Shown here one piece after another: positions 1 through 8,570 of a DNA stretch of 10,731 nt (its first letter is position 1; each line of letters opens with the position of its first letter). The position numbers and the translations under genes are program-made. The DNA lies in the NCBI GenBank assembly GCA_004151065.3, contig NWUY0300060453.1, positions 1-10,731 on the forward strand, in the 5' to 3' direction. The stretch is from Larix sibirica (lineage: Eukaryota > Streptophyta > Pinopsida > Pinales > Pinaceae). A model generated the notes under the pieces. That model saw only the letters and a program-made list of their open reading frames with translations. It made no database searches and was not told the DNA's origin.

Positions 1-782
1 AAGTTACATATACATCAACATATATAGATATGATCCATGTGAATAGTAAGTTAAACTTCGTCTACTGTATGCATAATGATCAATGCATGACTGGACTTGT
101 ATGTGATCTTGAATGAAAGTTTTGGGGCCATTATGATGACTATATAAGGTAGCTTGAAAAGGGAAAATGAGAGAATAAAACCCTTGTGTTTGCAGTAGCT
201 AGTTGAGAGTTATTAAATAAGATAATGGAAATTATCATTGTGCAAAGGGAAATATGAGTGGACAATGTATGTAATTATAAATCACAATGTTCAACAAGAC
301 AAAGAACTATCTAGGGTTATCCGAGAGCAGATGTTGTGCATGATGGTAGATATGACAAGCAATGAAATGATCCATGAGAAGAGGGACAACATGACTGAGA
401 TGTGTGAACAATAAAGAAAGCACAATGAAAAGCACATGGAAGTAACGTGTGACAACTAAATATGGTAAATTTTTTGGATGCATAGTTTAATGTGTAGTTT
501 AGAAGAGTTATAGCAGCAAACTTGATCATTGGTGTGAAAGCAATCTGAGCAGAGTATGTAGATTAGTAAGAGGATAGTGATCAGTTGACAACAAGGGAAT
601 AAAGGACAGTAAATTGACAAAAGGGATATTTGTTTGTTTGGAAAACAAAGAAAAATTGTCACAAGTTGGAGCTTGCGTATAGGGGGTCGAAGCTTGCTTC
701 CTATTGGAGCAGGAGAACAAGGGAATTGTAGCTCCTGATCAGTTGTAGCTCACAAAACCTAGGGGGTTGAAGCCTCCTTCAA
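1..782. other. No supportable gene; weak signals only
   Basis: No protein family is recognisable here on either strand. Three weak signals are visible. A TATA-like box, TATATAAGG, lies at 141-149 (+) and could be the core promoter of an old LTR, but no LTR ends or primer-binding site can be placed around it. A Met-rich reading frame is open at 226-411 (+), closed by TAA at 412-414; at about 60 codons it could be chance. A 21-base motif occurs at 680-700 and again at 760-780 with 18 of 21 bases alike, just before the copia-type Gag remnant. The - strand frames at 317-720 are low-complexity Cys/Ser/Leu/Phe-rich translations without a family match. The stretch may be the decayed 5' part of the element whose Gag follows, but nothing proves it. 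Confidence 0.4.
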
Positions 783-1733
783 TTGAAAAATAAAAGTTGG
801 AGATTGGAGTCTCCTCAAGTTCATGTAAAATATCATAATTTTATGAAACTCCAAGTTGAAGAAGCTACAAGGATCAAGGAGGTTCTAACTAGTCAACTAA
901 AGGAGAAGGATAAATCCTACCAAGCTAGGCAATGTGAGATTGCCTCCTTAGAAGGTGAACTATAAAATTTATCTGCATAAAACTAAAAGCTAATTGATTA
1001 GCTGCAAGAGGTTAAAAAAGACAAGGATGGCTTAGAAAAATAATTGAAGTTTAATTGTGATGAAGAGAGTAAACTAATTGAAGAATTGAAGGGACAACTA
1101 ACAACTAAAGAAGAAGAAATTCATAAGTTGAAAACTAAAAATGCTCAAATCAAGGAATAAGTTGAACAAACTGTCAAGAAAGAAGAGCTAAATGAAAAAT
1201 GCAACAAGAGCACATAAGAGTTGGATGAAATACTCAAGAGGAAGGGATCTGTTTTTGACAAATCAGGCATTGGTTTTGACATTGGAAAAATTACTACATA
1301 TTTACAAACAAAGAATGAAGAAAGGAAAAACTATGAACTCAAAAATGAAGGAAAGATTAGAAGGACCCATTCTACAACACTAAACAACATAAGACATCAT
1401 GCATATTCAGAATGGAATCATAAGTCCAGGTATGAGTCACCATTTAATGTTTATTGTTTCTCTTGTAATGATTATGGACACAAAGGTTTCAATTGCAAAC
1501 TATATACTAGAAGAAATTATGGCTATGGAAAGCACATTACTAAGTGTTGGAACTATAAAAATCCCACGCATAAGGCTTGGGAATATAGAAGTCATCCATC
1601 AAGAAAAGGAAGTGCAATAAAGGTCTGGAGAAGGAAATCTAATGATCAAATCAACAAACAACCTAAGGCTTTTGTTTACAAATCCGATCAGTTTGCAGAA
1701 AGTGTTATAGGTAAAAGATACAAGGAAAGATAA
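783..1733 (+). pseudogene. gag: Ty1/copia-type Gag remnant: coiled coil plus zinc knuckles
   Basis: Gag forms the virus-like particle and packages element RNA in the cytoplasm. One frame can be followed throughout. Codons from 783 to about 1220 give a Lys/Glu/Gln/Leu-rich coiled coil, then a segment with LDEILKRKGSVFDKSGIGF at 1221-1277, typical of plant copia Gag just before its nucleic-acid-binding part. The first zinc knuckle, CFSCNDYGHKGFNC (C-x2-C-x4-H-x4-C), is intact at 1455-1496. The second, at 1545-1586, keeps the first Cys and the His, but its second and last Cys are Tyr. A KVWRRK basic motif follows. In-frame stops are TAA 963, 978, 984, 1041, 1158, 1215 and TAG 999, then TAA 1731. 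The frame has further reading value beyond the last stop (KIWRRK, then stops at 1761, 1833, 1851, 1872), so the remnant may reach about 1900 or beyond. The N-terminal Gag part, protease and later pol domains are not seen. No start codon can be chosen. Family call fairly sure; clade not. Confidence 0.8.
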
Positions 1734-2987
1734 GAACACACTAAAATATGGAGAAGAAAATAGCTTGAAGACTCTCAATATATGGATGAAATCACATATA
1801 ACAAGGCATTTTTTGAGGTTTTTAATTCTCTATGATTACACGTAAAGGCGTAGATGAACAAATCACAAAATTAAAACAAAGATATTGCCGAGCTTAAAAA
1901 CTTCCATGTGTCCTCTAGAAATATGAAAATGTGCTATTGGTTTGAGAAAGAAAACAAAGGATGCAATAATAGTTTGTTGTTGTTAAGCTTCATGACTGTA
2001 TGCATGTGAAAATGGCATAAAGGAAGCTATAGGATTAATGTTTGAATGAGAATATACAAGTGGAAACTGATGGAATAATGTAGAATTTATGTGAGTGATG
2101 ACTTGTAAGAACATAAAGCAAGAACCCTTGCAACACTATTTTTGAATATAAGTATATATGTTCTTTGACGTTGATGAGGCATAAATTCTACAATGACTAG
2201 AGACAGTCTTGAGGAGTATTGAATCGAGTGTGGATTTTTTTTTTCATGAACAAGAATGTATTGGACAACCAAGTATACTTGTTGCAGCCATGTAGAGTTT
2301 GTAAGGATTTGGTTTGAGTATAGTGCAGACCAGTGGGCAGGTTGGATGAGGCAACCTCTCAGTCTTCTTAAGATTAAGAGCCTTGAGACAAAAAGTTGAA
2401 GAATGATTGCGACTGGTGTGAAACTTATTTTGAAATATGAGTGTGCTTACACTAACTATGACTATTTTAGACTGCTCAGAATCACCTCTAAGTTGATAAG
2501 AATGAAGTGAAAGGGGTACAAGAAGACATTATCCATGCTGCCTATATAAAACAACAAGGAGAACAAGCCCAGGAGGAGCAGATCCTATTCATCCCATGAT
2601 GACAAATGAATAGAAGCAATGACTATGGTATCTCATTGTGATAAAAGTTGAATGAAATTTGGAAGAAATTTTGCATCTAGATGATAATGAGAAGTAGTCA
2701 AGTGCTCAAGCCTAGCAGTCCATGATATATTGATAAAGGAAACCCATATACTTGAAGAATCATTGTAGTAGCACAGAAAGTATCAAATGTTTGCAAACAA
2801 TAATCCTCCTATGAAAAGAGTCTAAGTATCATGCGAACAATGACATGGGAGAATATCAATAGAGACTTAAGGTGACCTAAGTGATGTACATGACTCTACA
2901 TTTGGAAGTAACAATGAACTATTGTGTAAACAAACTAAGTGTGGTCTATAGTGAGAATAACTATTAGATGAGTGATTCACTCATTGG
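1734..2987. other. Unassigned; no gene recognised
   Basis: The first part, to about 2007, may be a ragged continuation of the copia-type Gag frame: after the TAA at 1872 that frame stays open for 44 codons, to TGA at 2007-2009, but the translation shows no protease or integrase motif I can name. From 2010 to 2987 both strands are closed by stops at short intervals and I find no domain. A run of nine T lies near 2236. The region ends where the coding remnant of the - strand unknown gene terminates at 2988. It may be badly decayed copia pol, but I cannot support that. Confidence 0.35.
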
Positions 2988-4874
2988 TTAAGAAAGTTCA
3001 AAGAAATTTCCTGAAGTAAGAAATTGTTTGTGCTCTTGAAGATTTAGATATGCAAAAGTTTCAGGAAAGAACCCGTTGATATCTGTAGGATTATCAATTT
3101 CCATGTCCCGTTGGCCATTGATTTCTTGCAAATCTTGATATTCCACAACTTTCTTGATCTATTCTTCTTCTTGTATTATTTTTTCTTCTTGTTCCGCAGT
3201 CAACCTTTCAACCTTTTCCTATTCCGCCTTCTTTTATTCTTCTTCAACTTTCTCTTTCTCTTGTTGCTCTTCTTCTATCTTATTGACCATTTCTTCTTCA
3301 TGTATTCTCTTTGAATTTTCAGTTGAAAGAGCTTCTTCAACTCCTTTTTCCTTGCTGCTTTCTCGAAATCTTCTTTTGCTGATGTATCAATTGGTCTACC
3401 AGAGCTTTCCCCTTTTCTTCTTCCAAACCTTTTGTCTAGATCTGTAATATTCTTTGATCTTCTATACATTTCCTCTTCCTAGAAAAATGATTTGTGTATT
3501 CATAACTAATCATACATGATTGGCAATGCAAGGCAACTTTTTGAAGGCGTTCGTTCCTAGCAAAAATCATTTCGCCGAAATGATAAGAACCCAGTTCTTT
3601 CACGAACTCTTCAGCTTCTTTAACTTTATTGAATTTATATGCCCCAACTATGAGTGGGAGTGGTGGCCACGAGGATTTCTTGTTTTCCTGTAAGAAGTGC
3701 CCAACACCATTTATGAATACTTGTCTTACTATTTCCTTTAATATGATGTAATCGATGACATATTTAGGCATCGATGATGGGATCTTTGAACCTCCATATA
3801 CCTGTAGATAAGTACCTTCTGGAGTGAAGTAATAGTCTCCTAATGTTGTGGCTATTGTAAGTGCTTCATCTGACATACAATTGGGTTCTTTGTAAAAAAC
3901 AATCTATACAATGGAATCAAGAATTCTTCAGAAATTTTCTTGTAGAAACTTGCATTCTTGTGTACCCATAAAATTTGGTAGGTCATAAATACTGGAGTTT
4001 CAATAGGGTTACATTTGCATCCAAGCTTTGGAAAAGGGTTCATGATCAGAATACAATCAATTTGGTAAGAGGACATATAAAAATCAACCTTCTTTTTCTT
4101 AAGTCGCTCCTGTGCATTTGCTATGTTCTGCATCATATTCTCCAAAATAATGTCGTCCCAGTTGAACACTGTGCCATGCATTATAATATGATATAATAGC
4201 GGTATCGAGCTGAGTTTGTATTTGTCGGAATTGTCTCTTCCATACAATTTGCACAAGAGAGTGGCAAAAACCTTGAATGGAGTCTTTAGGTTCTTAGTTT
4301 CGTATTCCCCACCGGTTCTTTGACGTAATTGTTTGCTAGGGATCAACATCTTTTTGGCACACTCTGCGTGATCTATATTCAAACTTTTAACCCAATATTC
4401 TGTTAAGAAGACTTTAGGTGCTCATAGCTTGTAGCATTTTCCTATGTGGGCAGGCTGGAAGGAAGCGAAGCCATTTCTGGTAGCACTTGAAATGATCTGA
4501 GTATTTGACATCCACGTAGGGGATAATCCACCCTATTACTTTGGCACATGGAAATAAATCAGGGCGTGCAACAACCTTATGAATACCGGACTTCTTGATA
4601 TTTTAGATATATCAAATCTTCTTCTATTGTAGATTCCAATATGCTTCGGATCCTTGATCACATGGTAGAGTTAACTCCACTTGAACTCAGGAGCTACTCC
4701 TGTAGTGGATTTAGTATCACCAAACTGAAATTCCATGGCTATTTCTATAACATATTCTTCATCCGAATCCGATATCACCTTGACATTATGCTTCAGAGCC
4801 CTCCTTGCCAATATTTCTGGTATTTCGGGCCAAAACCTCAGACTCCTCCGACTGGATTCGGGAATATTTTCCAA
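2988..4874 (-). pseudogene. Decayed ~1.9-kb gene of unrecognised, transposon-like family
   Basis: One protein can be read from 4874 down to a TAA at 2988-2990 only by changing frame five times (near 4590, 4450, 3897, 3470 and 3310) and passing five stops (TAA 4671, TGA 4422, TAA 3234, TAG 3219, TAG 3159; lowest coordinate given). In order it shows an Arg-rich start with an acidic SDSDEEY motif (4874-4674); segments reading VIKDPKHIGIYNRRRFDI and GWIIPYVDVKYSDHFKCY (4661-4500); a long helical body with APKVFLTEYWVKSLNIDHAE, PFKVFATLLCKLYGRD, VFNWDDIILENMMQNI and DFYMSSYQIDCIL (4421-3900); then GDYYFTPEGTYLQVYGGS, PLPLIVGAYKF and a Cys/His stretch (3876-3440); and finally a Glu/Lys/Gln-rich coiled coil (about 3470-3130) and a short end. 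Total about 630 codons. I see no enzyme motif or membrane segment. The body loosely resembles the helical 'putative plant transposon protein' type, but that is only an impression. The frame is open upstream to a TAG at 4947-4949 without an ATG, so the start is unknown. Single-gene origin is well supported; function is not. Confidence 0.7.
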
Positions 4875-4994
4875 TATCCCTGGAATTTCGTAGTAGAAGA
4901 GAAAACTAGACCGGTGTGTCAGAGGAAAATGAGAATTTGACTCAAGCTATTCGATGTTTCACCACCAAACACAAATCGTGTCCGATGTTTTGTT

Positions 4995-5010
4995 GAGTTA
5001 TCAATAACTC
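4995..5010. repeat. Perfect 7-bp inverted repeat with 2-base spacer
   Basis: GAGTTAT, CA, ATAACTC: the two arms are exact reverse complements. It lies about 120 bases upstream of the first readable codon of the - strand unknown gene and about 40 bases inside the TATA-like box on that strand. It is short enough to be chance; a leader stem-loop or a palindromic protein site are the alternatives. Confidence 0.5.
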
Positions 5011-5046
5011 TCTGAAACAATCTAAAAGGCCAAAAACTTGGAAAAA

Positions 5047-5052
5047 TTTATA
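5047..5052 (-). promoter_or_regulatory. TATA-like box upstream of the - strand unknown gene
   Basis: The - strand reads ACTTATAAATTTTT here, with TATAAA at 5052-5047. It stands about 170 bases before the first readable codon of the unknown gene, a normal distance for a plant core promoter with a leader. In A+T-rich DNA such a match is common by chance, and no initiator or CAAT element is clear, so this is only a candidate. Confidence 0.25.
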
Positions 5053-6430
5053 AGTATCAGCTTTCCCAAGCACAACCAATCTCCAAGCAATACTCTTTTA
5101 TGAAAAGAAAACTAAAAGAGTAAATCAAGCCGAAAGTTGAATTCAAATAAGAGAGGGAGGGCCCCCATCTTTTCAACAAAACTAGGGAGGGTGATTGTAG
5201 CTGCAACAATTGGTGACTAACTAGGAGAACTTGGATCCTTGGAAAACATAAAATACTCTTTAGTGAATGATTATTTTAGGTAGGGTGAGAGATTATTTCT
5301 ACTTATCTGTAACTTCCATTTGCAAGATTCATACATCATTGATCTACCTTGTGTTGGGAACATTTCTGTTTTAAATTGGGATGAGTATCACATTGATCCA
5401 GTATTATCATTAGTGTTTTGTGGGATAGGGAAACTTTGTTAGGACTTCACAACCACTCTCCTGAGGCCAATGTATGAAGTTCATTTACCAAACCTATATT
5501 TCTGAAGTAACTAGGTAAGACACCACAGGGTAAGTAACAAAACCTAGCAGATGTAAATGCTTATTCCTCATTCCTATACCAGATGCATTTCTTTGATGCT
5601 TGAGCAGCTTTTCTATATAGTTCCTTTTTACCTTCAGAGGGGAATCCTAGGTTCTTCCATCCATAATGTCCTTTTGTGTGAGTGATGAGTATTTTGTTTG
5701 GCTTATCATACCCACGAAAGGAGAAGAGCCTTATTCAAATGTTATTAGAAGTATCATCTTTGTTTGCTTTTCACATATGACTTTGTATGTTCATGTATTT
5801 GTTTGATTCTTCAAATATCCATCTTTTGTGGATGTTTTCACTGGGGAACAATTGAATCTATTTGTGCCTTTTGGCATTAATATTTTGGTATAGGATCATT
5901 TTGATTTGCCATACATCTGCAATATTTTGTTTCCTTACCATGGGTCAGCCATAATATACAACTTCAAGTAAAGGTTATTTATATGTTTATGTAAGTGGAG
6001 CCCCAAGATAGTAACTTAGAAGTCTTTATCCCAACAACATATACATGATTTAGTTCATTTTAGTTTGAATCAAATCATGTGATAAATTTCTCAATGAACA
6101 TAATAATAAGGTAAGATAGACAGGTTGAAATCCTTAGAATGATAGTGCTTGAAACTGTACCACTGACTCTTTCAATAAGAAGAAACTTTTAAACTTTGAA
6201 ACAATTCTCACTCCTTCTAAGGTTCAAAAAGATATTTCACTGAAGAGTCATTTCATGAATAATATTTAGATCATAGCTTCCCATTCAACACTCTGCATAT
6301 TGGACTGACTTTATTCAAGGGTTAAAAATAAAGACACAACATTTTGTTTCAAAAAAATAACAGCTAGGCTAAAACAAGTAATAAAACAACAAAAGGGAAA
6401 TTTCATTTATGTACAAAAGTTTTCCTAAAA

Positions 6431-7548
6431 CTAAGAAAAGTATTGCTTGAGAGCTTGGTTGTTTGCAGGAAAAGTTTCCACTTCCCTTCTAAATTTTGTA
6501 ATCTATACGTTCTTGGGCCAAGTTTCTCAGCAATAGTATAAAGTCCAAGCCATAAATGATGAAATTTGGTATGCTTACCCTTTTCCTCGCGGGATTGATC
6601 CCACTTTAGGACTAAGTCACTTGCATCAAATTCTTTCTTTCTCGCCTTCCAGTTTTCAAACCATCTTTTGATATTGCAATGATGTGAGTTGAACTTATTT
6701 CTAGCCTTTTCTCTATCTTCCTCAAGTTTAAGCAAGGTATTAATTCTTACTTGCATAACATGGCTATTGGAACCCTAGATGCTTGGGCTAACTGTAGTGA
6801 GGGTAAAATAATATTAGGTGGAAGAATGGTCTCTTTTCCATAAAATAAAGTATATGGGGAAACTCCTAAATCATTCTTCAGAGTGATCCTATCATCCCAT
6901 AGAGCATTTGTAAGAGCATCATGCCAATTTCTTTGGTTTTCAATTACAATTTCCTTGAGAATCCTAATTAAATTCTTGTTTGTGGACTTTGCTAACCCAT
7001 TCCCTTGTGGATAATAATTAGAAGAATAATTTAGTTTAATTCCTTTCTCCATAGGAAATTCACTTAGTTTTAGAGAAGAGAAATAAGAAGCATTATAAAA
7101 AACTAAAGAAATTGGAACCCCAAACCTGGTTATGATGTTCTCTTTCAAGAATTTGATGACAAAATCTTCGTTGATCTTTCACAGAGGAGCAGCTTTAGTC
7201 GAACGTGTGAAATAATCTGTAGCTGTGAGAATGTATTGATGCTATAATGAGGAGTTGGGATGAATTTCCCCAATGATGTCCAAGCCCCATTGCTCGAATG
7301 GTTCGAAAATTATCACTAGCTGCAATGGTGATACTAGTTTTGCTAATCTTCCTGCAATTTTTTGGCACACAACACATTTCCGGGCATACACATGAGCATC
7401 TTTGAAAACAGTGGGACAATAATACCCTACTCTTAGGATCTTATGAGCAATAGTATCTCATGAATAATGGCCTCCAGCAGGCCCATCATGAAATTATTTT
7501 AGCACCTTTTTTGCATCNCCTTGTCAAGATTGTTGATTAATCTGGAAA
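6431..7548 (-). pseudogene. pol: Ty3/gypsy integrase (3' end of pol), inactivated
   Basis: Integrase inserts element cDNA into the host genome. From the right, an H2C2-type zinc domain is readable (HDGPAGGH at 7490-7467, CVVC near 7370). The core follows: WGLDIIGE carries the first catalytic Asp near 7285, ILTATDYFTR follows, and FGVPISLVFYNASYF and QGNGLAKSTNKN hold the positions of the other two. These are now Tyr (7095-7097) and Lys (6987-6989), with the usual 35 residues between them. A GPY/F-like C-terminal module reads WLGLYTIAEKLG, with Leu for Pro. Internal stops include a TAA just before the HDG motif and TGA at 7458-7460, with another TAG and TGA further on. Frame changes lie near 7510, 6755 and 6480. 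After the last change the frame ends ...NNQALKQYFS at TAG 6431-6433, the natural end of the polyprotein. Reverse transcriptase, RNase H and protease are absent; coding ends close to the candidate LTR. The lineage looks Tat/Athila-like. Base 7518 is N. Confidence 0.88.
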
Positions 7549-7593
7549 AAGGCATGTATATGGTTTATGAAAGTAGGGTGTAACTGGGGGAAA

Positions 7594-8298
7594 TGATATA
7601 ATAGGTATAGTAAAAAAGGGGCATTTCCAGGGCCCAACAATTATGCACCTCATAGGGTAGCAATTGGCCGTGGTGCAGCACATGGTGTAACATTGAATTC
7701 ATTTCTATAGTCTAATAAATCTATTCCCTTTTTGTATTGATGCGTATATAGTTATTTTATGTAGAAGTTGAGAGCATCTACAACAATTTGTTTTAGGGAG
7801 GTAGGGTCCCCTCTCTAGAACACGTGCTCCTTATTTTTGTTATCATAGGTTTAGTTATTGTTATTTTATTGCTGTAGATTCAGTGTGTAAATTATTTCTT
7901 TATTTTTGTAATAGGAATTGAAATATTCCCTTTGTTCATTAATAGTTTGCGTGATTGATTTATATCCTTATTGATGTTATTCATTTGAGTATAGTAATTT
8001 GATCACTGTTATTTATTGGATTAAAAATTGTTTGAATTTATTAATTGAGTGATTTACACCAAGTGTGATCCTATGTGACTTTGAATTCAACTTTGTTGAT
8101 TTTTGAATTGAAAGAAAGTTTTGATTTCATGATTTCTTGTGCTTTACTACAACTCATCATTAGATGACCAGTGTCAAGAAGGAACTTGTAACTTGCATAG
8201 ACTTTGCATAATAACTTGAAATAGCCTTTGATCCCTGGCTGAAAATTATCCGTTTGGACACCTAATCATTTGTAAAAGAACAATTCAGTTGCCCAACA
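7594..8298 (+). mobile_element. Candidate gypsy LTR (5' boundary uncertain)
   Basis: The segment ends in CA (GCCCAACA, 8291-8298) three bases before the decayed tRNA-Asp primer-binding site, exactly where a 5' LTR should end, so the right edge is fairly good. For the left edge there are two TG candidates: 7594, preceded by the purine run GGGGGAAA (7586-7593), or 7579. Either gives a length near 700 bases, ordinary for a plant gypsy LTR. AATAAA occurs at 7714-7719 and could serve in 3' end formation. The partner LTR is outside the window, so the pair cannot be compared. It lies directly against the broken integrase of the opposite strand, as expected if this element inserted there. Confidence 0.5.
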
Positions 8299-8301
8299 TT
8301 T

Positions 8302-8319
8302 TAGCATTGTTGCTAGGGA
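8302..8319 (+). promoter_or_regulatory. Decayed tRNA-Asp primer-binding site of a gypsy element
   Basis: Plant Tat/Athila-type gypsy elements prime minus-strand DNA synthesis with tRNA-Asp, using a site that reads TGGCGCCGTTGCCGGGGA. Here the window reads TAGCATTGTTGCTAGGGA: 12 of 18 bases agree and all six differences are G-to-A or C-to-T. The position, three bases after a CA end and about 250 bases before a gypsy gag on the same strand, supports the call. It would pair poorly with the tRNA today. Confidence 0.7.
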
Positions 8320-8570
8320 ATTTATTGAGTGCACAATTGTATGGTTTGACATTGGTTACTATCTCCATTTTAAGCATAATAGCATGACTTGAATATGGGG
8401 TAAAAAGGAGCAGTAAGAAGAGAGGTAAGAACTCGCTCATTTACCCTAACGTATTAGTGATGAGTTCATATGCCACGATATTCAAGTCATTTTGTTTGCA
8501 TGAATCATAGAAATGATTTTAGAGTGCTTGGTGCAGAAAGAACTCAGAATACTAACAATTTTGCAGGAAG
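8320..8570 (+). other. Untranslated leader between primer-binding site and gag
   Basis: These 251 bases hold no readable gene and lie between the primer-binding site and the first ATG of the gag frame. In this class of element the stretch is the RNA leader that carries packaging signals. No specific signal can be identified by eye. Confidence 0.45.

Larger units (their letters stand above)
4875..6430. other. No gene; possible leader of the - strand unknown gene at its left end
   Basis: No domain is recognisable on either strand across these 1.55 kb. The left part lies just upstream of the - strand unknown gene and contains a TATAAA on the - strand (5047-5052) and an inverted repeat (4995-5010), so it could be promoter and leader. 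The middle, about 5200-6000, is T-rich on the + strand with short frames only. The right end, 6360-6430, directly follows the natural stop of the - strand gypsy integrase and would be where that element's polypurine tract and 3' LTR should lie. I could not place a polypurine tract or LTR ends there. Confidence 0.4.

Noticed and set aside
317-720. Three overlapping - strand frames with many Cys, Ser and Leu
   Set aside because: Low-complexity composition, mutual overlap, no start context or domain; typical chance frames in this base composition.
2087-2272. - strand 61-codon frame
   Set aside because: No recognisable motif, no neighbouring continuation and ordinary for a chance frame.
2530-2620. 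Possible copia reverse transcriptase remnant
   Set aside because: Only scattered short peptide resemblances; no catalytic YxDD or other motif could be placed in any frame.
3111-3447. Two + strand frames rich in Phe/Leu/Ser that look like membrane proteins
   Set aside because: They are the complement of a Glu/Lys-rich coiled-coil coding stretch; TTC and CTT repeats always give such translations. The - strand reading joins neighbouring gene segments, the + strand does not.
3975-4196. + strand frame of 73 codons
   Set aside because: Antisense shadow of the best-preserved part of the - strand unknown gene.
4641-4940. + strand frame of 99 codons
   Set aside because: Antisense to the N-terminal segment of the unknown gene, whose - strand reading connects to the later segments; no family resemblance on the + strand.
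7195-7419. - strand Cys-rich 74-codon frame
   Set aside because: It overlaps the integrase zinc-binding and first-Asp region in another frame; the integrase frame has clear family motifs.
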